Positions 32,647 through 38,612 of a DNA stretch of 40,129 bases are shown in pieces (within the stretch, counting starts at the first letter, position 1; each line of letters begins with the position of its first letter). The position numbers and the translations under genes are program-made. This DNA comes from a virus. The stretch covers positions 1 through 40,129 of IMG/VR virus record IMGVR_UViG_3300046538_000190; one strand, given 5' to 3'. Under the pieces are notes generated by a model. It searched no databases. It worked only from the letters and a program-made list of their open reading frames with translations, and was not told the origin of the DNA.

Positions 32647-33001
32647 CAATGGAGAGCAGCGAGTCGCGGCCGTCGTCGTCGGTGTCGCGGAACAGGGACA
32701 GCATGAGGCTTTCCTCTGCCGTGCAGCGGTGCAGCGTCGTGGCGGCGTGCGTATCCTTTGCGGCGCCACGCTTCGCTGGTTTCTCGTCCGCCATGGGCGA
32801 GCCGTCACCGTTTTCCAGCCAAATCGCGTTGACCTCCAGGGCGGCGGCGATTGAGGCGAGCTTGCGCGCGGTCTTGCTGCGACCTACTTCCAGATTATTA
32901 ATGGTGCCCTGAGAAACGCCGGATTCCTCGGCCAGCTTTTCTTGCGACCATTTTTTTATATGGGTCCGTGCCCATAACAGGCGGTCTTTGAGTTCTTTCA
33001 T
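32600..33001 (-). CDS. XRE-family phage repressor (CI-like)
   Basis: A 133-aa repressor. The HTH occupies about residues 17-60 (WSQEKLAEESGVSQGTINNLEVGRSKTARKLASIAAAL), followed by the WLENGDG element common to Cro/CI-type repressors. The C-terminal 40 residues (TAEESLMLSLFRDTDDDGRDSLLSIAKRLR) are the helical oligomerisation tail. There is no S24/LexA-type peptidase domain, so RecA-driven self-cleavage is unlikely and induction must work by another route, such as an antirepressor. Start at ATG 33001 is preferred over the 33088 start of the longer frame, because the added 29 residues look unlike a repressor N-terminus. Divergent from the Cro-like gene. Confidence 0.88.
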   Translation of the reverse strand: MKELKDRLLWARTHIKKWSQEKLAEESGVSQGTINNLEVGRSKTARKLASIAAALEVNAIWLENGDGSPMADEKPAKRGAAKDTHAATTLHRCTAEESLMLSLFRDTDDDGRDSLLSIAKRLRSEQAPGQAEK

Positions 33002-33066
33002 GTGCTTTTTGTCGGCTGAAAGTCTTAATTGGGTAACCACAACTGTAATACAAAAACTGATGGAAG

Positions 33067-33143
33067 TGGTGCTATTCCGTAGCACCAACTACGGCATAAA
33101 ATATTAGAAACCTATTGACGACGATAACCACAAATCTGATAAT
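33067..33143 (+). promoter_or_regulatory. cI-cro intergenic operators and rightward promoter of the Cro-like gene
   Basis: The promoter has -35 TTGACG (33115-33120), 17-bp spacer and -10 GATAAT (33138-33143). A 7-2-7 operator TATTAGA-AA-CCTATTG (33102-33117) overlaps the -35. A different dyad TGGTGCTA-TTCCG-TAGCACCA lies at 33067-33087. Only six bases separate the -10 from ATG 33150, so the transcript should be leaderless. Confidence 0.75.
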
Positions 33144-33149
33144 TAACGA

Positions 33150-33383
33150 ATGGACACACAGAAAATCGTCGCGGAACTGCTGGAATCGGGCCTTTCTCAG
33201 CAGGCGTTAGGGAAGGCGGCCGGGTGCTCGCAATCGACCATTTCGGCCTTGAAAAGTGGTGAGCGTGGCAAACGCATTTCCAAGGCGCTGGGGGACCGGC
33301 TGCAGGCGATGCACAAGGGGATGACGCGGAAGGCGGGAAGCAAAAAGGCCCGGAATCCGCTGACACAGACCCCGGGCCTCTAG
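33150..33383 (+). CDS. Cro-like HTH protein
   Basis: A 77-aa protein. The HTH is at about residues 12-40 (ESGLSQQALGKAAGCSQSTISALKSGERGKRISKALGDRL). The C-terminus is Lys/Arg/Asn-rich. It is transcribed away from the CI-like gene from a strong promoter with an operator. There is no Shine-Dalgarno in front of ATG 33150 and the predicted transcript start falls on the ATG. A hairpin AGGCCCGG/CCGGGCCT lies across its 3' end (33345-33379), which could attenuate. It is expected to repress cI transcription and switch to lytic growth. Confidence 0.82.
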   Translation: MDTQKIVAELLESGLSQQALGKAAGCSQSTISALKSGERGKRISKALGDRLQAMHKGMTRKAGSKKARNPLTQTPGL

Positions 33384-33407
33384 TCGGTAACTCCACACCA
33401 AGGAATT

Positions 33408-33818
33408 ATGACCATGAAGATGATACCAGATGCGGCCGCGTGGCAACGAGTGCGGACCAATGCCACCTTTGCGTTGCTGGCCACCTTGCCGGCGTCGCGT
33501 GAGGTCGCGGCGCGCACGGTGTCGGCGTCGCATGGCCTGGCCATCGGCACGCTGCGCCGCTGGTTGGACCAGCAGCACGACGCCAAGGCGGTCCACATCG
33601 CGCGCTGGGAGGGTAAGGTCCCCATTTTCGCGTTTGGCCCTGGTGAGGATGCCGAGCGCCCGGCCGCGACGACCAGGTGCAGCAAGGCGGCGCCCCTGGA
33701 TTGTGACCAGGCCACGCGCGAGAGCGCGCGCCAGGCAGCCGACGCGGCGGCCAAATTTGGCTGCGCCTGGTCGGCGCAGTTTTACGGCCGCGTGCCGGCG
33801 CCGGAATGTCGGACGTAA
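33408..33818 (+). CDS. Hypothetical phage protein with winged-helix-like N-terminus
   Basis: A 136-aa protein downstream of the Cro-like gene, with ATG at 33408 and AAGGA at 33400-33404. Residues 16-65 (NATFALLATLPASREVAARTVSASHGLAIGTLRRWLDQQHDAKAVHIARWEG) look like a winged helix. The C-terminal part is Ala/Arg-rich. Its leader (ACTCCACACCAAGGA) resembles those in front of parA and the gene at 37796. A regulatory role after induction is likely but not shown. Confidence 0.65.
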   Translation: MTMKMIPDAAAWQRVRTNATFALLATLPASREVAARTVSASHGLAIGTLRRWLDQQHDAKAVHIARWEGKVPIFAFGPGEDAERPAATTRCSKAAPLDCDQATRESARQAADAAAKFGCAWSAQFYGRVPAPECRT

Positions 33819-34030
33819 GGTGCGATTGGTGCGAGCGTGACGCGGGGCGGACCCATGCCCAGCGCGAATGCTGCCGGTTGCGGCGCATCGCCAAGGCGCC
33901 CAGGTTTGCCCAGGAGGCAATTGCCGATGGCATGACAGCCCAGGAGCGGGACGAGCTGCGCCCCAGGCTGCAGCAGGAAATAAAGCGGCTGCGCGCATTG
34001 CGCGGCCAGGTTAAACGAAACAGAGGGTAG
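33806..34030 (+). CDS. Small Cys-containing hypothetical protein
   Basis: A 74-aa protein overlapping the previous gene by 13 nt. An N-terminal CDWCERDAGRTHAQRECCRL may bind a metal. The rest is a charged helix (AQERDELRPRLQQEIKRLRALRGQVKR). It sits in the rightward operon between the winged-helix gene and the 34034 gene. I do not recognise a family. Confidence 0.6.
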   Translation: MSDVRCDWCERDAGRTHAQRECCRLRRIAKAPRFAQEAIADGMTAQERDELRPRLQQEIKRLRALRGQVKRNRG

Positions 34031-34033
34031 AGC

Positions 34034-34678
34034 ATGGCGAAGGCAGTTACGGCGTATGTGTCTGGCGATGGCGCGATCCACTTGGACCGAGAGGAAGCAG
34101 AATTTGCGGACTACTCGGCCGAGCTGCGCGAGGACGTGAGCGACTTTATGCGCCAGTCCAACATCGAGGACAGCGACGGCGCCCTGGCGCGCATGCTGTG
34201 CAAGTGGGACCTGTGGAAGCTGGGCGGGTTTGAGGGTTGGCGTGCGAGCCTGTTGCCGCAGATGACGATGCACGCCACCGTCCCTGGTCCTGTAAGCGGA
34301 GGGTGTGAAGTTGCCGCCCCCGCAGGTCCCACAAGCCTACCTACAGGGGCGGCCGCAAAGAACGCGGCCGCTCCCAAGCCGGTGGCGCCGAAGCGCGCCT
34401 ATCGCCGGCACATCGGCGTCATGGGCCTGGACCGCGCCCAGCACGCCGACATGGAGCGCGAGTTCGGCGCTGTGTTCCGCTTGACCATGCTCGACGGCGA
34501 CCAGGCCAAGAAGGGCTGGGAGAAAGTGAAGGGCTGCCACAAGGTCATCGCCCTGGATAAATTCACGCCCAGGGTGGCCATTGCCTCGCTGCGTTCGCGC
34601 GGGGTTGAGCCGCTGGTGTTGCCTGGTGCGGCAAGCCTGCTGCGCGAAACACTCACGTCCATGTACGTGGAAACCTAA
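34034..34678 (+). CDS. Hypothetical phage protein
   Basis: A 214-aa protein. Residues 1-80 are a conserved-looking helical domain (EDSDGALARMLCKWDLWKLGGFEGWRASLLPQM). Residues about 85-120 are an Ala/Pro linker. The C-terminal part (GVMGLDRAQHADMEREFGAVFRLTMLDGDQAKKGWEKV through CHKVIALDKFTPRVAIASLRSRGVEPLVLPG) has an alpha/beta look. The linker suggests two domains. Function is unknown; it lies in the early rightward operon. Confidence 0.65.
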   Translation: MAKAVTAYVSGDGAIHLDREEAEFADYSAELREDVSDFMRQSNIEDSDGALARMLCKWDLWKLGGFEGWRASLLPQMTMHATVPGPVSGGCEVAAPAGPTSLPTGAAAKNAAAPKPVAPKRAYRRHIGVMGLDRAQHADMEREFGAVFRLTMLDGDQAKKGWEKVKGCHKVIALDKFTPRVAIASLRSRGVEPLVLPGAASLLRETLTSMYVET

Positions 34679-34690
34679 GGGGTGGTCGGC

Positions 34691-35368
34691 ATGAGCTTTG
34701 CAGACAAGTACGTGCGGTCCCTGTCGGCGTCGAACCTGCGGGACGACGAGCGGCATACGGCCACCGAGGCGCTGGCCGCATCCGGCCTGGCGGACGTGGG
34801 CGGCCTGGGCTGGTTGCTCAACCGCGTGCGCTGTACGGTGGGCGACGCGGCCAGCGTGGCCAAGCTGCACCTGGCCTGGCGTGATGAAGTGGTCCACCAG
34901 GGCAAGGCGCGCAAGTGGGCACAGATGGCGACCGAGTGGGATGCACGCGCCGCCCTGGCGCTGTTCCAGCGCGTGGCCGACCGCTCTCTGGCGCACTGGT
35001 TCAACGGCAAGTGTGAATGCTGCGGCGGGGTGGGGCGGTACACCGAGTATCTGTCGTGCGGCGAGTGCGGCGGCACGGGTGAGGCGCCCCTGGTTGGCGG
35101 CGGCGCTTACGAGCTGGAGCGCATCAAGGACATGGTGAGCCTGTTGCGCGAGCTGGAAGGCGAGCACAGCTTGCGCGCCGCGCGCCTGCTGCGGGATCGG
35201 CCTGCAGGTCACGCGCCTGGCGTCGCGGCGGGCCTGGTGTGCGGCCACGATTTCCAGCTCGTCGGTGTCGTGTTTGGCTCGGGTGATCGGCATTGGCACT
35301 GCCGCCACTGCGGCACGCATCGCGTGCAGGCGGTGCCGCATGACCGCGTGGCGCCCGAGGCAGCGTAA
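34691..35368 (+). CDS. Candidate late antiterminator (Q-like) with zinc-finger motifs
   Basis: A 225-aa protein. The middle carries CECCGGVGRYTEYLSCGECGGTG, two CxxCxGxG-type halves as in DnaJ and in the antiterminator Q proteins of phages 21/82. A second CGHDFQLVG-HWHCRHCGTHR near the C-terminus gives further Cys/His pairs. The N-terminal region is helical (RTVGDAASVAKLHLAWRDEVVHQGKARKWAQM). Start ATG 34691 has GGGGTGG five nt upstream; GTG 34682 would be the alternative. Late operators and terminators in this genome would need such a factor. Position at the end of the rightward early block fits Q. The call rests on motif and context, not on a clear match. Confidence 0.5.
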   Translation: MSFADKYVRSLSASNLRDDERHTATEALAASGLADVGGLGWLLNRVRCTVGDAASVAKLHLAWRDEVVHQGKARKWAQMATEWDARAALALFQRVADRSLAHWFNGKCECCGGVGRYTEYLSCGECGGTGEAPLVGGGAYELERIKDMVSLLRELEGEHSLRAARLLRDRPAGHAPGVAAGLVCGHDFQLVGVVFGSGDRHWHCRHCGTHRVQAVPHDRVAPEAA

Positions 35369-35370
35369 CG

Positions 35371-35736
35371 ATGCGCGCCGTGCTGTATGCCGACAGCGAC
35401 ATGGAACCTATTACGGTGATCGACGTGCCGGAATGGGCCATGGCCATCCTGCGCACCGGCCGGGCATTCCGGTTCCCGGCGCCGACGCTGCCGTGCATTG
35501 AGCTGCGCACCGAGCCGCCGCGCCTTGACCGCTTCCCGATGGTCGAGGTGTGGGCCGAGCGCTTTGTGCGGCGCGGCGCCGCCCACTGGATGCTGTTCAC
35601 GCGCCAGGACGAAGTGGCGATGCTGCTGCGGTCGGAGTTCCTGCCAGGTCAGCACCAGGAGGTGGTCGCACAGTATCGGCGCGGCCTAGTCGATGGCTTC
35701 TTGCGCGCCGTGTCGGCCTTACGCGACGACGATTAA
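35371..35736 (+). CDS. Hypothetical phage protein
   Basis: A 121-aa acidic/aromatic protein, last gene of the rightward operon, overlapping the end of the convergent leftward gene at 35733. Segments such as VWAERFVRRGAAHWMLFTRQDEVAMLL and AQYRRGLVDGFLRAVSAL are helical. No family recognised and no membrane segment. Confidence 0.65.
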   Translation: MRAVLYADSDMEPITVIDVPEWAMAILRTGRAFRFPAPTLPCIELRTEPPRLDRFPMVEVWAERFVRRGAAHWMLFTRQDEVAMLLRSEFLPGQHQEVVAQYRRGLVDGFLRAVSALRDDD

Positions 35737-35993
35737 ACCAGCGTGTTCTGCTGGCGGTCCCAGCGCGCGAAATCAATCTCGGCATGGCGCAGGCCCAGCG
35801 CCTTGAGTTCGACCAGGGCGGTTTCGATGGTGGCGAAGGGGCGCGGGTTCTGGCGTTCGGAGCGCAACACGAAGTCGGCGCGGCCGCGCAGGACGATGCA
35901 CCAGCGGCGGCCGTCGTAGCATTCGATGGCGGCGCGGGTGATGGCGGCGGTCTGGACCAGGTGGCGGGCGGTGGCGATTTCGACGCTTTGCAT
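35733..35993 (-). CDS. ParC-like partition-associated protein
   Basis: An 86-aa protein. The pattern MQSVEIATARHLVQTAAITRAAIECYDGRRWCIVLRG, then FATIETALVELKALGLRHAEIDFARWD, resembles the plasmid ParC family partition-associated proteins (VREAR-LV-AGAV, gGWaVlV, then a C-terminal ALGL-FEVD). The longer frame starting at 36134 adds an unlikely 47-residue N-terminus, so ATG 35993 is chosen. A candidate promoter with -10 TATAGT lies at 36034-36039 upstream. The GATATC-type element at 36114-36146 shared with the parA region suggests a link to partition. Confidence 0.65.
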   Translation of the reverse strand: MQSVEIATARHLVQTAAITRAAIECYDGRRWCIVLRGRADFVLRSERQNPRPFATIETALVELKALGLRHAEIDFARWDRQQNTLV

Positions 35994-36113
35994 GGGTGTG
36001 ATTCGCAGTTTCTTAGTTATTGCGCCGCAGAACACTATAAACTGCGACGCGGGAACCGGCCAGGTGAGGCCCCCGAGTAGACATAAAACCCCTTGCGCGT
36101 AATTGTTTGGAGT

Positions 36114-36146
36114 TAGATATCTACAGGATACCAATAGGATATCCCA
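36114..36146. repeat. Second GATATC element, related to the par centromere cluster
   Basis: GATATCTACAGGATACCA (36116-36133) differs from the 28525-28542 sequence GATATCTACAAGATACCA by one base, and the similarity continues through ATCCC. It also includes the palindromic TAGATATCTA core found at 31221-31230. It could be a second binding site for the partition protein, located between brnA and the ParC-like gene. Confidence 0.65.
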
Positions 36147-36163
36147 TTTGTGGGGGGGGCTGG

Positions 36164-36463
36164 TCAGTGCTTGATGAGGCCGTGCGCCTCGGCGTACTCG
36201 GCCAGCGCGCGCCCCATGAGAGTCTGGTAGCCCTTGCCGGTGCTGCGGTATGCCTTGAGCACAGTCGTGTCCACGCGCAGGGCGGTGCGGGTCTTGCGCT
36301 CGTCCTCGGCCAGGGCTGGGCGACCGCGCGGCCGGGCTGGTTTCATCTTGGCCAGCATCGCGTCGGTGGCGGGCGGGTTGTCCGGGTCGGTCATGGCGGC
36401 CGCCGTGATGGCCGCGTCTTCCTCGTCGGTCGGCATGTAGATTTCAAGTTTTCGCTTTGACAT
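36164..36463 (-). CDS. brnA: BrnA antitoxin
   Basis: A 99-aa protein of the BrnA family. It starts with a polar segment (MSKRKLEIYMPTDEEDAAITAAAMTDPDNPP). The C-terminal part KTRTALRVDTTVLKAYRSTGKGYQTLMGRALAEYAEAH is the ribbon-helix-helix with the K-GYQT-NALR-like motif typical of BrnA. It neutralises BrnT and represses the operon. A GAGGTG site precedes the start, and the gene overlaps brnT by 20 nt. Confidence 0.9.
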   Translation of the reverse strand: MSKRKLEIYMPTDEEDAAITAAAMTDPDNPPATDAMLAKMKPARPRGRPALAEDERKTRTALRVDTTVLKAYRSTGKGYQTLMGRALAEYAEAHGLIKH

Positions 36464-36716
36464 ATTCGGTCACCTCTCGTTTGTTGGCTTTGCGCAGGCT
36501 GATGATGCGGCGCACGTCGCCACGGTCCGTGTAGATGACCGCGTGCAGGCGGTTGCCCAGTGGGGCTAGCACGTACATGCGGACCTCGTTGTAATCCTCG
36601 CGGTCATCTTCCGTTTCCATCGCATTGCCCCAATCCAGATTGGCCGCCTCGGCCAGCGATACGCCGTGCTTGTTGAGGTTGGCTTTGTCTTTGTTGGGGT
36701 CGAATTCGATTTCCAT
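36444..36716 (-). CDS. brnT: BrnT toxin (ribonuclease)
   Basis: A 90-aa protein with the BrnT start MEIEFDPNKDKANLNKHGVSLAEAANL and the catalytic-like region with RMYVLAPLGNRLHAVIYTDRGDVRRIISLRKANKREVTEYVK. BrnT is a RelE-like ribosome-independent RNase. The toxin-antitoxin pair kills or stalls cells that lose the element, so it supports stable plasmid-like maintenance. The start at 36716 lies about six bases from the -10, which implies a leaderless transcript. Confidence 0.9.
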   Translation of the reverse strand: MEIEFDPNKDKANLNKHGVSLAEAANLDWGNAMETEDDREDYNEVRMYVLAPLGNRLHAVIYTDRGDVRRIISLRKANKREVTEYVKAKT

Positions 36717-36722
36717 GTGATT

Positions 36723-36770
36723 ATTGTGCCCACAAATAATATGCGCGTCAAGTATATTTTGTGACCACAA
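36723..36770 (-). promoter_or_regulatory. brnTA promoter with two BrnA-type operators
   Basis: Read leftward, -35 TTGACG (36751-36746), 17-bp spacer, -10 CACAAT (36728-36723). Two dyads TTGTG-CC-CACAA (36724-36735) and TTGTG-AC-CACAA (36759-36770) flank it and are likely bound by BrnA to repress the operon. Confidence 0.75.
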
Positions 36771-36823
36771 TAAAGCGGTGGGAAAACCCACCACAAGACC
36801 GGCGCGGCGGCGGGCGCCATGAT

Positions 36824-36906
36824 TCCCTTGCGCGCTGGCGTGGTCGTGACGCGAGCATGACGGATAGGCCGCGTGGCGGCCCATCACGACACACAAGGGA
36901 GTCTCT
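36824..36906 (+). promoter_or_regulatory. Leader that can fold to hide the ribosome site of the 36907 ORF
   Basis: TCCCTTG (36824-36830) is complementary to CAAGGGA (36894-36900), the Shine-Dalgarno of ATG 36907. Inside, GTCGTGA (36843-36849) pairs with TCACGAC (36884-36890), and GGCCGC (36867-36872) with GCGGCC (36876-36881). A three-part nested structure would make translation conditional, as in type I toxin mRNAs. Confidence 0.6.
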
Positions 36907-37047
36907 ATGCTGGAAAAATTCTGCCGCTTCACCCTGGACGGCCTGGCCAGGCTGGCCGAGCTGGTCAACGCCTTGTCGCGCTGCCTGGGCCGCCTGGCCG
37001 ACGTGCTGGCCTTGCTGGTCCTGCTGCGTGCGGCCGGGCTGTTCTGA
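36907..37047 (+). CDS. Leu-rich small protein, possible membrane-active peptide
   Basis: A 46-aa protein with a strong ribosome site (AAGGGAG) five nt before ATG 36907. It is Leu/Ala-rich with amphipathic repeats (FTLDGLARLAELVNALSRCLGRLADVLALLVLLRAAGLF), and the last 20 residues could insert in a membrane. Divergent from brnTA, convergent with an HTH gene whose end is 3 nt away. The hidden ribosome site makes a type I toxin-like peptide possible. No antisense RNA has been identified. Confidence 0.5.
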   Translation: MLEKFCRFTLDGLARLAELVNALSRCLGRLADVLALLVLLRAAGLF

Positions 37048-37050
37048 TGG

Positions 37051-37257
37051 TCAGCGCTTGGCCTGGTCCGCTTCCAGCCGGGCCGCCTGCAGCGAGCGGA
37101 ATACGGCCTCGCTCATGCTGACCGTGCCCGCCTCAAAGTATTGCCACTGCCTTTCCGAGTAGCCCATCGCGGCGGCCGCCTCGCGCTGCGTCCAGGCGCC
37201 ACGCGCGGCGACGATCTGCTCGGGCGTGACCGAGCTGGTGCGTTTCTTGTTGGCCAT
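37051..37257 (-). CDS. Small HTH protein (XRE-like)
   Basis: A 68-aa protein. TPEQIVAARGAWTQREAAAAMGYSERQWQYFEAGTVSMSEAVFRSLQAARLEADQ has an XRE-type helix-turn-helix. Start 37257 (MANKKR) is preferred over 37317. It begins one base after the stop of the 37259 gene, so the two are coupled. Possible repressor of neighbouring maintenance genes. Confidence 0.72.
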   Translation of the reverse strand: MANKKRTSSVTPEQIVAARGAWTQREAAAAMGYSERQWQYFEAGTVSMSEAVFRSLQAARLEADQAKR

Positions 37258-37258
37258 G

Positions 37259-37483
37259 TTAGCGGGGGCTGTATCCAGCTTCCGCCAAGGCGGCGCGGAT
37301 GGCGTCAATGCCGGCAATCATTTGGTAGGCGAGGCGGTTGCGCTCGTCGTGCGGCAGGTGGGCCTCGGTGCTCTCATAGAACTGGCTGAACGTCGAGCGC
37401 TTGCAGAACTGTGCGAGCTGGTAGGCGACGTCGGGGTGCATTTCGGCGCTGATGGTGACGGGCTTGGGGTCATGTTCTGCCAT
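37259..37483 (-). CDS. Small hypothetical protein
   Basis: A 74-aa soluble helical protein: MAEHDPKPVTISAEMHPDVAYQLAQFCKRSTFSQFYESTEAHL, then HDERNRLAYQMIAGIDAIRAALAEAG. The pattern resembles small plasmid/phage proteins of the DUF7706 kind with no known function. AGGAG lies upstream of its start. It is coupled to the HTH gene. Confidence 0.68.
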   Translation of the reverse strand: MAEHDPKPVTISAEMHPDVAYQLAQFCKRSTFSQFYESTEAHLPHDERNRLAYQMIAGIDAIRAALAEAGYSPR

Positions 37484-37524
37484 GGTTGAAACTCCTATAG
37501 GGTTTGAAATTGGAGGGCGAACAG

Positions 37525-37552
37525 CCCGGCCACCGTGTCAGCGATGGCCGGG
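37525..37552 (-). terminator. Hairpin between the 37569 and 37483 genes
   Basis: CCCGGCCA (37525-37532) pairs perfectly with TGGCCGGG (37545-37552) around 12 nt. The leftward side is not T-rich, so it may be an attenuator or RNA processing site rather than a strong terminator. Confidence 0.4.
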
Positions 37553-37568
37553 CCGGGTGCGAGGTGGT

Positions 37569-37796
37569 TTAGGCGCGCGTGGCGGCGGCGTTAATCAGCA
37601 TGTTACCAACGTGGAGCGCTTCGGCCGGCGTCATGTGAATGGAGTTCTTCATAAACAGGCTGTCCTTCTTCATGCGCTCCTGGTTGCCCGACACGAAAGT
37701 CAGGGTAATGGACTGACTCTTGCGCGCCTTCGGTGGATCGTTGCTGACCTCGATAGTTGGGGTGCAGCGGACGTGCGAAATGGTTTCTGCTTGCAT
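37569..37796 (-). CDS. Small hypothetical protein with a shared par-type leader
   Basis: A 75-aa protein: MQAETISHVRCTPTIEVSNDPPKARKSQSITLTFVSG, then MTPAEALHVGNMLINAAATRA. It probably has a small beta/alpha fold, unrecognised. The 20 bases up to and including its start codon read CACACCAAGGAGATACCATG leftward; the last 17 are identical to the parA leader. This common leader suggests co-regulation or shared origin with the partition genes. Confidence 0.65.
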   Translation of the reverse strand: MQAETISHVRCTPTIEVSNDPPKARKSQSITLTFVSGNQERMKKDSLFMKNSIHMTPAEALHVGNMLINAAATRA

Positions 37797-37844
37797 GGTA
37801 TCTCCTTGGTGTGGATGGATGTTTGCCAGGTGTTTCTGGCGTGG

Positions 37845-38024
37845 CTACTGCTCGATGGCGCGGCGCGCGGCGGTGAGGCCGATTGCCGCGATTAGGTCAT
37901 TCCAGGCCAACGACAGGGCCAGGACCATTGCTTCGCCCCTGAGCGTGCGCGCCAGGGCGACGCCGGCGCGGTAGTCCTGCCGCGCGGCGTCGATCTGCTG
38001 CGGGGCCGGGGTTGCTTGCTTCAT
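37845..38024 (-). CDS. Small helical hypothetical protein
   Basis: A 59-aa ORF with AAAGGAGA in front of ATG 38024. MKQATPAPQQIDAARQDYRAGVALARTLRGEAMVLALSLAWNDLIAAIGLTAARRAIEQ is largely helical with a hydrophobic stretch near 32-50 that could be membrane-associated. It is in the leftward set of small genes. No family recognised. Confidence 0.6.
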   Translation of the reverse strand: MKQATPAPQQIDAARQDYRAGVALARTLRGEAMVLALSLAWNDLIAAIGLTAARRAIEQ

Positions 38025-38127
38025 GTGCGGATCTCCTTTTGTAAAGGGTGGAGTGCCAGCCCTATGCCGGCGCTCTCAGTGGGAAAGCCGCGTCGTGCGC
38101 GGCATGGGGTGGTGCTGTGTATGGCTG

Positions 38128-38358
38128 TTACTGCGCGGCTTCTTCCAGGTTGGACAGTGCATCGTCCAGGCTGCTGGCGGCGCTTTCCAGGTTGTTGGCG
38201 GCTTCTTCGCTCTGCTGCCCACGGTCGGACTGCTGCAGCCCTTCCGGCAGGTTGTCGAAGGCGTCCCGTTCTTCGTTTTGCAGTTCTTCGATATCGCCTT
38301 TCAGGCTTTCCAGTTGGGCGATGATTTCGTTGATGCGCTTGCGGCGGTCGTTGTTCAT
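38128..38358 (-). CDS. Acidic coiled-coil small protein
   Basis: A 76-aa protein, strongly acidic (Glu/Asp-rich), with heptad-like MNNDRRKRINEIIAQLESLKGDIEELQNEERDAFDNL and ESAASSLDDALSNLEEAAQ. It is a likely coiled coil. Acidic coiled coils in this position may be DNA mimics or partner proteins, but nothing supports a specific role. Confidence 0.66.
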   Translation of the reverse strand: MNNDRRKRINEIIAQLESLKGDIEELQNEERDAFDNLPEGLQQSDRGQQSEEAANNLESAASSLDDALSNLEEAAQ

Positions 38359-38380
38359 GTTCTCTTTCGCTGGGGTTGGT

Positions 38381-38563
38381 TTAGGCGGCGATGGCGGCTT
38401 GCTCTGCGGCTTTGCACTCAGCCAGGATGCGGGTGATTTCCTCGCGCATTTCCTCGGCGGGCAGGTTGAAGTCCACCAATGCGCTGATTTCGTTCAAGGC
38501 GGATTTGCGGGCAAAGGCCAGGTCGGCTTTTTGTTTGTAGTCTTTGGCGTCCATGCTCAGCAT
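38381..38563 (-). CDS. Small hypothetical protein, first gene of the leftward small-gene operon
   Basis: A 60-aa protein. The longest frame begins at 38677, but GAGGA with 8-nt spacing places the start at ATG 38563 (MLSMDAKDYKQ). The longer N-terminus would run through the promoter. It is helical and charged (KADLAFARKSALNEISALVDFNLPAEEMREEITRILAECKAAEQ). Unrecognised. It is transcribed from the promoter with the 21-bp palindrome. Confidence 0.68.
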   Translation of the reverse strand: MLSMDAKDYKQKADLAFARKSALNEISALVDFNLPAEEMREEITRILAECKAAEQAAIAA

Positions 38564-38612
38564 TTCCCTGTTCCTCAGTTCCGCGCTACGAAGTGCAGCG
38601 CCCATGAGTAGA

